Source of the DNA: Archegozetes longisetosus
Taxonomy: Eukaryota; Arthropoda; Arachnida; Sarcoptiformes; Trhypochthoniidae
Direction: 5' to 3'
Length of the DNA: 64,000 nucleotides
Assembly: GCA_018873245.2 (NCBI GenBank)
Contig: JAEMBT020000003.1
Coordinates: forward strand, 7,769,843 to 7,833,842
Below, piece by piece: positions 1 through 13,100 of this stretch. Under the pieces are notes generated by a model. The model was given only the letters and a program-made list of their open reading frames with translations, did not search any database and was not told where the DNA came from. Within the stretch, counting starts at the first letter, position 1. Each line of letters begins with the position of its first letter. A program made the position numbers and the translations under genes.

Positions 1-713
1 CGTCGAGCAGGGACTCAGCAAATCATTAGTATTTCGATTGTAATAAGCATTTACTTTGAATTTTGCTCAAAAGTTTTCTCAGAACAGTAATTATAAACTG
101 ATTGAGTCTTAGGGCATAGAATAATAACTTTTGGTAGAGATTCATAACATTAAAATCGCAATTAAGTTTATTGCATGATAATTATGCTACTGACGTATTA
201 TTAAGAATAAGTTTTAGTAGCTTTAAAGGTGTTTTATACGAGATACAAATAATAAAACACTAAGTGATGCAATTGTATAATAGATTGAGCAGTGGAATCT
301 GAACCCACGCTTGTAATCAATTGAAGCCAAATAATAAATCAAAGTCAGATAATCAACAGTAGCAGAGTTACAGCACATTTCAGAACCTATCATAACTTTT
401 GCTTTCATACTAAAGTCTTATGCCACCAGTTCAACAGTGATAAGCGGTAGCGAAGGTCTTCAGATTTTTCATTAGATTTTTGGTTACTTTTAAATTTTAT
501 AAACGATTACAGTTTAATAGTTATTGGTATCTCAATGACAAATGAATTTTTTACATATTAGCAGTAATTTAATTCACACAGAATCTAAATTTTTATGCAG
601 ACAATTATATAGTATATCATAATTAGTATTGATATCCCGTGGCTCTTAATTGTGATAGCATTTATTTTGCCAGAGGAGATAAACCATCGGGTTGTCAATC
701 GTTGAATTACATG

Positions 714-715
<2 letters not shown>

Positions 716-750
<35 letters not shown>
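716..750. repeat. (AG)n microsatellite
   Basis: About 17 uninterrupted AG units followed by an impure AAAG tail. This is the first of three AG/CT tracts in the window. Confidence 0.95.
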
Positions 751-754
<4 letters not shown>

Positions 755-1786
755 AAGAAGCATAAGACAAATGTTATGGAATTACTCAATGTCTAGAGTG
801 TAGATGTGTAATTAGAAAACATAACATATTTAGTATTTGGTTGGTTTTGATTTAAAAATCGCAGCAGGTCATCGGAGTAAGATTTTTGAGCTTCGTGGGT
901 CCACATGGATGGAGACGCGTAGGGGGTATACTATCATCTTATGTTGATTATAACTCTAACGTATATGACAGATCGGACAATCATATTTGCCAAACTGAAA
1001 ATATCGTTTTATTCTTCACTACCTTATTCTTCGCTGCTTTCCCCAGTCGAACATATTGCAGATCATTAGTCCTGCAGTTTGTTTACTGATTACTAAATGC
1101 TTGTAGTAGTTATTGAAGAATAAAATATAACCTAATCCATAAGTGAGTCAATAAATAACGCTATGACTGTTTCTACTGTGAAACTAATTGCCTTATATTC
1201 TCAAACTAATCGAATATTTCATATTATTGAAAGTTTAAACATTTCTGTTACTCAAGTTATCAACATTTCTTAGCTATCATTAATTTGATGAGGTCTGTTT
1301 TTTCAATGCTAGTAAAGAATATAATCAATATATAGTAAGAAACAATTATAAAATGAAACTCAGCTCAAAACGCAAAGTTCAGTCATATACAAGCAAATTG
1401 AGCTAGATGCAAATATTTAAATTATAAGTTAAGCAAAATAGAAATGGTTCGTAGCTGACAGTTCTAAAAGAAAATATGGCTTTAAAAAGAAATACCTAAC
1501 AAGCAATTGATAGCCTTCTAGTATTTGACTGACTAAAAAACATCTCATCCCAAGTAGTGCAATATGTGCATCAAAAATGCTAATATTATGTTCACCACTA
1601 TTGCGACCCAACACAACCCGATTTGTTTGAATCGTCGCCTTTAGCTTTCTTTTTTGACTATCACCTCTTCTTTCCGTTCTTTTCATTCTCTTTCCTTCCT
1701 CTTTCCCTTTCAATCTATTTCTTTACCTTACAGTATACTTCTGTACCTTATATATTGCGTATTTCTGTTATCATCACAAACAAATG

Positions 1787-1794
1787 TCTCTCTC

Positions 1795-1826
<32 letters not shown>
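1787..1826. repeat. (CT)n microsatellite
   Basis: A CT tract with one CCTCC interruption near its left end, then about 13 pure units. Short plus-strand open frames around it are artefacts of the Ser-Leu dipeptide translation. Confidence 0.95.
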
Positions 1827-1830
<4 letters not shown>

Positions 1831-2624
1831 CCGAAGACTATCGCATCGCGAAATTGTGGAGGGAATAAAATAACTTAAGTTTCGAAGACAACATTTGGTA
1901 AAAATCAAAAGTAAAGCCAACCCCGAGTAGAGATACGAAAAAAAATATTAACGCGTTGTAAGGAATACTCTATGATTGACTGGGAAACGATGCGCGTAAA
2001 AATTCACGTATGTATAAGTTTATTATGAATAGAATGAGTTGTCCTGAGCTGAGATTTACTCTGAAAGTTTGCAATCTAAAGTTGACAAACTGAAGATCTA
2101 ATAAGTGAGAAAGGAAGCGATAAGATAACTCTACTTTAAGACTTTGTCAAAGAAACATTCCAACGATTCTACGGAGTGAAACACTACTTGTTTGTCATAT
2201 AACTTTGTTAAATAGTTTATTTACTAATATTACAAACAGTTTATAAATGATTGTTAGTGGAATCATAACAAACGAACTTAGATGCTGGCCTTTTCTCAAC
2301 TATTCATCAAGATATCAAGTTTAATACTAATATCATGCTAACTATTCATTACTATTTGGGTGTTCAAATTTCGAGTCATTTTAAGTTTCAAATATCTCAA
2401 TTAGACAACAGCAGTCGAATACATATTCTTATTTTCGGTTAACTTAAATCGACTGAATTTGACTCAAAGTTAACGTAATCGAACAATATTTTGTTGAATG
2501 AGTTTGACAGATAAGCGTAGGAAAAATCAGACTTTGGCAAAAAGTTGAAACAATTGTACAAACAGAAAGCCTACTCATAAATATCTAAAGACTGTGCTTA
2601 GTACTGATATGAACGTTTATTTAC

Positions 2625-2858
2625 CTGTAACTCTTGGGCAGAATTTGATGGCCAAAGAGTATTATTAGGAAAAGCAGTAGAAATGCTTATATTGTCGTAA
2701 GACGAGGCGATGGGCGAGCAGTCAGGAACAATCTGATCTGCTTCTTCAGACGAAGGCGAATAAGTATTGAAGTCTTCGGAATGTGAGGCGAGAATGTGGT
2801 TATTATTAAAGTTATTAATGCAGCAGTTATGCAGCATAGAATTGTTACTATTGTCCAT
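2625..2858 (-). CDS. First coding exon, unidentified Asn/Ser-rich protein
   Basis: I do not recognise this gene. The exon starts at ATG 2858-2856, with G at -3 and +4 (good Kozak context), and runs 78 codons to a consensus donor, CAG|GTAAAT, at 2625/2624 in phase 0. The peptide has no predicted membrane segment. It is rich in Asn and Ser (NNFNNNH near residue 17), then acidic (SEEADQ), with a Ser/Pro/Tyr-rich middle. Such low-complexity N-termini are common ahead of the DNA-binding domain of transcription factors, but that is only an inference. An in-frame ATG at 2927 would add 23 Cys/Tyr-rich residues and seems less likely. The codons are less AT-biased than the surroundings, and a GC-richer flank lies just upstream. 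The following exons were not found and may lie beyond the left edge. Confidence 0.5.
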
Positions 2859-2989
2859 ATCGCGCACAGAACTACACACAGCAAAACAATAATAACTTAC
2901 ACAAAGTTGATAGATAGATGCACACAAACGTTTTACAACGTGTTCCCTAATCTAAGCTGAAACTGCGTTAAAGTATCGCAGAAACTTCA

Positions 2990-3245
2990 TGATAAGCCAA
3001 CTGTTATTACTCGCTCTTTTCTCAATGAAAGTAAGAAACAAGTCAAGGTTGTTCTTGCCTCTGCTCGAGCGATCTGTTTGCAGTGCTCCTGCTCGCTGTC
3101 GTACATCTATGGGCACTTGAGCGAGAGGTTGGATTGGGCTGGATTTGATCTGCTATCCCCACCTCTCTTATTGGACATTCAGTGCCAAAAGCTAGCGAGT
3201 GCTCGTTCTTTTGTGGTCACACCAAATACTGTATTATTCGTGTTG
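2990..3245 (-). promoter_or_regulatory. Probable promoter/5' flank of the 2858 gene
   Basis: This is a locally GC-rich and CpG-containing block in otherwise AT-rich DNA, immediately upstream of the minus-strand exon ending at 2858. On the minus strand it carries two CCAAT pentamers (plus-strand ATTGG at 3133-3137 and 3170-3174). No clear TATA box was seen. Promoter function is inferred from position and composition only. Confidence 0.35.
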
Positions 3246-3980
3246 TAAGCTTAAGAATTTTTCTCAATGAAAGACTTTCAGGACCTGATCCATGGTCCTT
3301 ATCATAGGGGTGACTTCTATTCATATATCGGTGTTCTCATTAAATACCAATACTGACATGCAATTCATTATGAATTCAATTTAAGATAAACTCTCAATAA
3401 TTACACTTTTGAGCGATTAATATTTTCTTAGAATTTTTCTAATGCTAGCAAACGATGAGTAGAACAAAGAATTTGTTTCTCATAATTAATGTTCATAAAT
3501 TGTCTATAATTACTAGCATTAGTATGATTTTTCATTGAAGGCTATTTCATTTGGACAGTAATTAAAATAAACACATAAAGTCTAACTATTATCTAGTACA
3601 CAATTTCTAAAATCCTCATTATCAAACAATTGGCTCGTTTAAAAGCTTTTCCTCACTCTAAACACAGTCCAAAAGATGTGTAAAACTATTTAAAATAGTT
3701 TTAACTATCTTCAAATAATTAGTTTTAGTTGAGAATGATTTTGGAAAAATTCAAAATAAAGTTAAGTCAAGTTTAGTGTAAGGAATGGACAGGAAGTGCG
3801 ATTGATTGTTAATGTCTGAATTTGTGACCTTCGCCACTTGTTCGTCACTTCAGAGCTCAATTAAGGTGACATCTCCGCCCTCGCATTGGACACAATTAGG
3901 AATGGATCGGTTTGCCTTATATTTGCTGTATTTACCCATTCCTTAGGTTGAGAATAAAGTCTTTTCTACTGTAGTGCGCG

Positions 3981-4106
3981 ATGTTTATCCCCATTGACTC
4001 AGCGGGGTATCAATCGCTAGTGAAGTTAGTCGTTCGCATTGATGGTCACTATGGTCTTCTGATAGCCCCTAAGGGAATACTTTGGGTGTACGGACTTACA
4101 GAATAA
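3981..4106 (+). other. 41-codon ORF in a GC-rich island
   Basis: A complete ATG-to-TAA frame of 41 aa lies in a GC-richer island of about 3780-4110. The peptide is balanced and hydrophobic (central LVKLVVRIDGHYGLLIAPKG) and its third codon positions are not AT-saturated, unlike the flanking DNA. The island also contains a small CCCC...GGGG hairpin near 4009-4026. I recognise no family. It could be a remnant of a mobile element, a short coding exon, or chance. Confidence 0.2.
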
Positions 4107-4109
4107 AGA

Positions 4110-7100
4110 GGCAAGAAATAAAAGAAGCACTGCTTCATCACTCACGCCGAGAAAATCTTATAACTTATAGCTATACAATTGGCGAATGCCAAATACGATT
4201 GTCAGCTCTTATCCTATCACACTTTTGTCAAAGTGTTTCACATCGTAAATGAGTAAATGACACACAGTCTTCCAAATGATAGTCATCTTTAGCTCTAATT
4301 CAAACTGTTATCCTCGGCTTAGAGACAGTTTGAATAGCGTTCTCTGTTATAATGTATGGACAAGTTATACACACAATCTATCTCAACTTGATTACCATTC
4401 AGCCCATTCTAAACTTTTGATCCTTTTAATGCCATCAAATACTTGGAAATCTCGTCTTTAAAACTGATTTATCAACTAATTTATCTTCGGATGATTGATA
4501 ATGTCATTCGTTATATAAGACAATAATGTTCTTATTAAACAAGCGATACTCTATTATGATATAAAATATGATACATTTGTTCGTAGAGATAGTAGTTTTA
4601 GTAATGATCAAAACTGGTTATATAAAACTACTTTATTCTACTTTAATTTATATATCTTCAGATTTGAAACATCACAACAATTTAGTGATCAACAATGATT
4701 AGTGTTCGATAGCTAATGGAAAGTTTGTTTATAAGCAAGTAATAGGCAATTATCTGAGAAAGCTTACATTTAATGCACCTGTTATTGCGTGTATTGTCAT
4801 GTAAATGAAACTATCACAGAGAATGGGAGGGTTTACGAACTAACGAAACAATTATAACAAAGCTTAACGCAACTATGACCTATCATCTTATATCTTATAT
4901 TTTAAAGAATCCAATCATTGTTAGACCTATACGACAATCTGATCCTCTCAGCTAACAAAACAAGGTAATAATGCAATTATGTAAACCTGAATAATTAAAT
5001 GCTTCTACAAATTGTGCGCAATTGTGTTGTGAAGTACATGATATAATAGCTCTTGTTTAAACTAATCACCTCTTATCCCATGTACCATATTGTATATCCT
5101 TTAAATTTGAGTCTGAGCTCAGGTTTACTTTTGTAAAACTAATTAAAACTCTGAAATTGCAACTTGACTCAAAATGAATTAATGTTAAGTAATTTGCTAG
5201 GTATTTTTCGCTTCATTAAAGTTTCAACCTAAAAGTAACCAAACCTTCTAAGCAGTCGAGTGATCAATAAATGTTTTATTGAGTTGTTTCAACTTTTCAA
5301 CATAAGGACAATATGATTGAAAATATTTAATTGCTTAACAATTGAAGCAATTCAGAGTGATTGGGGCGGTTTAGAATAGCCAATATAGTATATGTTGCGA
5401 TTTATGTTGCTTTTATTGCGGGTCATTCGGATCAATCTATTAAGCAATTAAGCTTTAGTTTATGGCAATATAGCTTAACACCAACTCCGTAAGCCATGTG
5501 GTTTCGATATCGAACAAGTTGGAGAACAAACGCAATTTCGATGCCTGACTTTCCAAGAAAATGAGTCTAGAACCGGACATGAGTCATAAACAAAAATTAA
5601 AAGCCAACATTTGTAAACTATCTCTCACTTTAACCGTTTTGTCACTTCGCTTTCAACAAATACTGAGCTTAAACTTCTTAAATCCTAGCAATACTACTTC
5701 GCATCAAGTCACTTAGCCTCAATTATTATATTTAGGAATCAAATAAAAGAAATGAACGCAAACTTTGCCAACTATTACCTAATGGTTTAAATAGTTGTGA
5801 AGCGTTTCATTTCTCGAATAAAACAGTTCTGCTCGTAAATCATCAGGATAACAAAAATGATGTGTTAATATAGAGTGAAGCTACACGTCATAAGAAAGTC
5901 TGGTATCTGAAAATTAAATTTGATTTTTCCATAAGTCAAGACAACCAAAGCTATAGAAAATATTCGTGGAACACTCATTTTTAATTGCTTTATTAAACAT
6001 GTTTTTAGAATGAGATGCAGCTAAAAATGATGATTATAATGAACAAAAACTAGTAAAAATAGTTTCGATATTTTCAGTGACTTACCTCATCAAATCGGAT
6101 CTAAAAGTCGTTTACGTCTATCTTTTCGCAAATACCCAGCAATAATTACTGTTTTTTCCTGATTTTTATTTGCCGATCAAATTACCAATAAATAAGTTTA
6201 AAACTTTGGGTACATTCAACTTAAATTTAGCTAAAAATCAGAAAAGCCATTCAATAACTATGGTTGCAAAGTAAAAGAAAATATGTAAAATGCTAAGTAT
6301 TTGAGTCGTGACATTAGAAAATTTATTTAAAATAATGTCAGCGAATAATTGAGTTATTTGAATACATTTGTGAGGAATTAACCGTGAATTAGCTATGAAT
6401 TTTTCAAAGCTCTCCAGTTGGGGTCTTAGAGCTTGTCTCGTAAAACTCTGAACATAACTATTAGCGCCTAAATCCTAAAGAGGTTTTAAAATTTGCACAA
6501 GTATCTTGAAAATGAAAGAATACTGAACTTCCGGTCGCTATATTTACTTAAAAGAGTTATTGAATGTTGCTTTTAAATAAGATAACTTTTGAGTGGATAG
6601 AGAGATAAAAATAGAACAATTATAGATACATTAATGAATTAAGAGTTGAATGCAAGTATTTTTGGACAGGTCAGTGCTATAAAGAGCTATCTTTAATTCA
6701 ATAACACTGCAAATAACACTTTATAGCATTGATTATAGTACTGATCCTAAGATTTGTTAGTAAGAACACGTGTTCACAATTATAATTATGATAATAGCAA
6801 TTATAATAACTGTAATTATTCTGGAGCTGTAATGATTTTGAGTAAATTTATAGTGAAAAAGCAACCGCTAATAATTGATGCGACCATCGCCTAAAGATCA
6901 TTAACATTTAGGAAAAGAAACAATAAATAACTTTAGATAGGATTTAAATAAGGTTAAACTTATACTAAAAGCTCAAAGACTTCTCAATCTATAATTTAGT
7001 TTGAGTTATAACATATCACTACTATTCCAACTATATTGTAACAATCTTTATTAATAATCAAAAAGTTATGATACGTGTGTGCATACCTTGTATTTAACTC

Positions 7101-10100
7101 TTTTGAGCTCAATTTAAACTCATAACCACATCGAAATTTTATTCATCTTGCTTATATTGCTTTGCTAATGATTTTTGCGATACCTAATCTTTATCAGATT
7201 TCATTCAAGGCTTTAACTAAAAGTTGTAACAATGCATTTTCATTGTAATAAAAGCAAAATATTTGTGTTTAAACATTAATCTTAAACTTTTGAACAAAGT
7301 ATAAAATGGTTGTTATAGCGTCATATAGGGAATAATTTGGAGAATTAATTGAAATTTAAAAAATTGCATTACTTTATCGATAGGAACTCTTGGTCAATTG
7401 AAATTGATGTTTAACAAACTTGAACGGTTTCTTTTTGAATATGAAGGAGAGAAAAGTTTACCCTTTGTTGGCTTTCTTTCAGTAACCCTCTACTAAAGAA
7501 ACGACATATGATTTGCCAAAGTTTTATTTTGTCCAAATCAATTCTCAAATCATAGTATATTATTAATCTTAATTCTAAGATTTAAACCTTAAATGTATTG
7601 CAACTTTTGGTTCTATTTTCATAATGTGGAATCAATGTTACAGATTTAATTAATCCAAACATAATCAGAAAGAAAATTAGAATCTGCTTTAGAAGTTTTT
7701 CTTCTTCTCCAACAATAATGCCGCTCTTGTTAAAGCTTTGCTTAAGTTAGGTAACACTGATTGAGACTGACCTAATATAACGTTTTGCATACCTGACCGG
7801 ATATCGGCAGGCACATAATTCTAGTCCTGTGGGAAAGTTTCGATACTTTCATTTGAATCGCGAAACGATTTCCAAACTAATTATTTTTAGTTTAAAATAT
7901 AGTATGATTGAAGACAATCCGTAAGGAACAATTTAGTAAAAACAAATTGACAAAGTACCATTGTAGGAACATGATTTGCAACAAGGTGGATAGGGCTAAA
8001 CTTGAATATTTAGTAAATATTTGTATTTATACTTAATTAAAGCAATTTAATCGAATCTATCCAAAATTGTATCTGAAAAATAATTTGAAAGTTTGCACCT
8101 ATCGAAAACAACGTTTGCTTGGTACGTTTCTCAATTGTTCTATTTTAACTAGCATTACAGCACTATCGGTTGCTTTGATTCTTTATTTTAATTGTGTAAT
8201 AATTCTTCCAAAATATTTGCAGTTTTATGGAATTAGGATAAAAACGAGGCTAAAGTCATTTGCGAGTTAAGAATTTGCATATTATCCTTAAAATGTTTGC
8301 AAACGGCTTAACATAATAAAGCACTTAATGATCGAACAGATTGTTTGTGAGGCAAACACTATATTGAGCTCGCATTAATGGACTGTATATTTCTAAAATA
8401 CTGGTATGAACTGATTTTATTGAGTTACTTTATATCATTAATAAAATGGTTATTTTCAGTTTAGTACTCGTATAACTCTATTTATAGTTCAAATTGAAAG
8501 TCCAATCTAGTTGCCTTGAGATATTCAAATTAGATTCAGATTAATAACAGCTTATTATTCATTAGTTTGAAACTAGCGCTCAAATGATGAATACCTATGT
8601 ATTAACTAAATAACTCTTTAATATGTTTTTCAGTGTCAAAACAAATATTTGATACTTATCTTGACTACGGATTTGATACATTAAAAATACTTTTGATAAA
8701 TGCATTAATTAACGTATGGAAGAAATGTTGAGATTTGAGTAAAAATAGAAGAGTAATGGTTTTATGGTTGTGTTAATAGGTTCGCATTTATAATGATAAG
8801 ACTTAGATGTTTAGTATGACAACTAGAATATGATGTAGTATTTAAAGTAAGTAACTTATTCCATAAGTTAGTACCGGTCTGTGAGGCACATGTAAGAACA
8901 TGATTCTTCTAAAATTATAGGTTCCAATTGAAACAACTGATCTCATCAGAGTCAAACCATTATTATTTCGCTGTTCCGACAGAACCAGCCAAACGCCCAC
9001 TCATCACAAGTTCATTCTCCCTCCAAAAATTTCCTCCATTTTCCTTAGTCTGAGTGTCTCTCATATAATGCCTCTCTGGCTATACCGCCCACAAACAATT
9101 ACTATTTATGTAATATGAATCTACATTAGTTTAGTCTAAGAACACTTAACAAACTCAAGACTAACAGTCAAAATAAAGCAAGTGTTGCGCCAAACTATTA
9201 TTCATTTTTAGCTTTTGATCTTGAAAGAGTGGCCATCACTGGTTTTGAAACAAACGCTTGTTGCATTGGTCAACAAAGAAATGTTGAATAGCGATGCAAA
9301 TTGATCATACTTCACAAAGCATAAGCTCAACTTTTCAAATGCCATGTGCCGAGTTTCACTCTACCCTTCTCCATATCTTTGACCCGAAGATAAAAAACGG
9401 CAAGTATTTCAAACAATACAGCATGAAATGCACATTTTTCGAATCGTTCTGTTAGATCTGTCGAGCGTCAATTTTTACGCCATTTCAAATAATCTCCACT
9501 TTAATCAAATCAGTCATCTTAAATGGTCAAGTTGTTGAGGAGCATATCGATTATTAATTGTTAAGTTTAGGTGGAGGAAGATGGCAATCTGAAATGATCT
9601 TTGTTCTTAATCTTAAAATTGCTTGTTCATAAAGATGTTGAATTAGGGAAAAAGTATGCAAATTATTTATTGCAACATTTAGTGAGCTTTAAACTGGATT
9701 ATCAATCATAATAATATAGTTAGTTGAATAAAAACATCAGGGCTCTTCAAGTATACTTTTAATGTTAACAAACTAAAAGGTAGTTTCCTTGTAGATATTA
9801 TTGCTTAGTATTTATCCTTCAACATTAGTTTTAACTAAAATTATAACTTTCAAATCATATCAATCAACTTTAATATTTTGCAAATATTTTCTTAAAACAT
9901 ATGATAACTTCAAATTTCATATCTCGGACAAATTGATCCAAGCATAAGCCTTTTATATAAAGATTGAATTTGAAATAATTAGTTGCTTACGTGATTGAAT
10001 TGATTGATTAAATAAATAATAGAAAATTAGTTGCAATTCGTTCTAATCGTAAATGAGTGTAAAGTGGAGTATGGTGCTGTCTTTGAACAGTTTCAAATTA

Positions 10101-13100
10101 ATATAAGATTATTATTGAATACGTTTGTGATATGAGTTTTGCGATTCAAGTAATTTAGGCGATGTGATGCCATCAAATTATATGGTGAACCTTTTTAGGT
10201 ATCGTTACATGCTATCATCCCATTATAAGATAAAAACGCTTATAATTGCAAGAATAAATAATTTTGATACCATTGCTAACATTGAACTTGATGTTATATA
10301 TGAAAGCTAAACAAATCAAAGTTCGATACTCTGCTTCATGTTTAAGAAGAGAGACATAAAGAGGATTTCAAGCCTATTGCTTAGCAATCAATAGAAATGA
10401 TAACTAATTTCTAATGGAGGTTTAAATTAAGGTGAAAAGTTGGATCGCCTAAATATTTAAAGTGCAGATAAATGAGCGCCCGCTGAGGCTTAAAACAACA
10501 TAAGGTAACATAAGGTAACATAACATAGCATAACATAACATAAGACGGCACAGCGCAAGTGTTTATTGAGACGAAACAAAAAACAACACTCAACACCACA
10601 ATAGGTGGTCTACAATAAGTTTACAATCTAAACACAGTTAAATTGTTTTCTGATTCACATTTTTCAGCGGAAGTACCCTTCTATGGGTTATGTATTTATA
10701 CTTTTTATAATATTCGTGACTTGATGTGTATTCAATGGAAAATGTTTCCCCGATATTCCTGTTACGGCACGCGACTTGTAGTCACGACTTTGCTAGCTCA
10801 ATAGCTTCATATCTCTTTAGTCTTATAAACCAAATTATCCATCTCTTTACCATTTTAACATTCCTCTCATCAAATTGTTTCCTATCAACTCTTCTTTGAA
10901 CAAATTCCTCGTGTTTACTTCTAGTTAGTCTAATCAACGTTAAATACTGTAATTTTCTATTTCTAAGTATTACCAAATCTTAATTGCCCGAATAAATTTC
11001 TCGTTATTGAACCTCAAGTTCTGTTTCATTCAATCAATTTGAACGTTTTTTGAACAAGATTCTAGGCATTCAATGCATTTTAAACGTTAAATCGGAAATG
11101 ACGCACAAAAGTTGAATTAAACTAAGACTCCCCCGAGGACTTCAATTGAAAATATGTGATTTACATACAATTGAAGCTATACAATGCCTTATAATATGCA
11201 AATCTACTCATAAGCTTATTGCGTAAGTTCAAGTTATTCAATCATTTTTCGTAGTTCTAAGCTTAATGTAAAAGTATCGACAATTTTGAAAACTAAACTA
11301 TTTTAACATTAGTAATTTTGAATATTCTAATACTTATTATTTGATTAATTTTCCTAAATCAATGTAATTAATGTTAGAATTTCATAACGAATACTTAAGG
11401 CGTCCAATCAAATTACGATAAGCTTAGTTTGTGCTACAATTACTTTATTGGAGATTATTGAATGGTTTAATTTATTCAACCTGAAAGTTGATTAATCAGT
11501 TGATTGAGAGAAAGGAGTTGTATAGAAGATAAAAGTATAGATGTTATTTGACCGTCTCATTTGCTCAAAATACTCTTTGCTTCAGTAGGGGTTCTTTTGC
11601 AAACAGATAACCCTTGCAACAGTCCCTAGCTCATTCATATTCATAATTTTCTATTCATATGTGCTTCAGCTCAAACAATTCGATGATAAATACTTTTTTG
11701 AAGAAGAATACCGCTTTTAGCTCAATTTACACTGAACTTGCCGTATATTTCGGAATTCTTGAAATTCAAAACTTCAAATAATTTACAAAAATATGCTGTT
11801 GTTAAATTGATTAGCAGTTTTCGGGACAAAACTAAAGAAGGTTTGAGAGAAAACAAGCAAAAGAAGGCTGAACAGTGGTGGATAATAGAAAAAAACCAAT
11901 AATAATGTTTAAGAGCCTGAAAGAGAATTGCAGTAGAAATAGTTGTGATATTTAATGTTATGCATGAAATTTAAGTATACCATAGTCTAGCAAACTATAA
12001 GAAGGAATCTTGTGATTTACGTTTCAGCTATACAACAAATAGTATATAATAATAACATAGTTTTTTATGCCAATGATAAATGAGTCCAAGCTCAGCACTT
12101 ATAATTGGTTCTTATCAGACCAATGCAGTTCTAAGGCTTTGACGCCAGTTTTTTGCTCAATCTATTGCGGTCGCATCTATTGACCATTTGCTTTCTTGCC
12201 CTCAGGACCACTACATTCGAGATCGGTTTTAGATCAGACCAATTCTGTTCAGAATACATCCTTCTTTCTTCAGCAAAGATTAGCCTATTGATTGCGATGC
12301 AGGTATTATAGTGAGTTTACATCCTTTATATATAAATATATTACAGGATAGTAATGATTAGACCTTGTTTTCTTTAGAAGTTTAGGGTTCAATTTACAAG
12401 CTATGGGTTGACGTTGTTTAAATTATCTGTTAAAAAATATAAAGGGCGGTATGAAAGTTGAAAACATAATATTCTCAAAACAAAAAGGAGATAGTTTTGT
12501 AACATAATTTTTTCTTAATAAAAAAGTAGGTTGAAAGCAATTCAATGCCGTGTTAATTACTACTCTTGTTTAATTTTTTCTCCCGAAGTCTACTACCAAA
12601 GCATACTTTTATCAGTGAATGGGGGCAAATGAATGCGATGCATTTAAAAAAAACGTTGGTACAGGACATAGTACTGTATATGATAGCATAGCTGCTTCAT
12701 CTCACCTGAGTCTCATCTCTCAATCTATAGCACCTGCAGCATCTCACCTGCACGCGCATACCTGAGTCTCACTTTTGTAGCCTTGAGGTATGCTTTCCTA
12801 AATGCCAGTCTCGCTCAATATATTTTACTATATTGCCAATCAGTTGAAAACATTGACTGCAAAACTGACTAAATTTAAGCTGAAAACATGAAAGTTATAA
12901 ATATTTTCAATTTATGTTTTTAACAGCACATCATAACTTTTCTTATAATTGAAACAATTGAGTTTAACTTTTTGATTAATTATATGTTGTAGAATTTTTT
13001 TCGATTTAATATTCAGTCAATTTTATAAGAATTCGTATTAATTCTTAGTGAAATGGGTCAAAGTCTTGCTAAAAATTACCAGCAAATAGTTGAAGGACTC

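Larger units (their letters stand above)
1..2597. other. AT-rich flank, no firm gene
   Basis: Apart from two dinucleotide microsatellites I see nothing with both coding character and splice signals. A minus-strand open frame at 1429-1713 is purine-rich at its start, where it reads through the microsatellite flank, and resembles no family I know. The 3' exons of the minus-strand gene that begins at 2858 should lie in or beyond this stretch, but I could not find a phase-0 exon with confidence. Confidence 0.5.

Noticed and set aside
1623..1878. Ser/Leu-rich plus-strand frames
   Set aside because: They read through the CT microsatellite and its pyrimidine-rich flank, with no splice or family support.
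10782..10976. 64-aa basic minus frame (KRW, RLKR motifs)
   Set aside because: Charged and somewhat protein-like, but with no family match, no splice signals and a length expected by chance.
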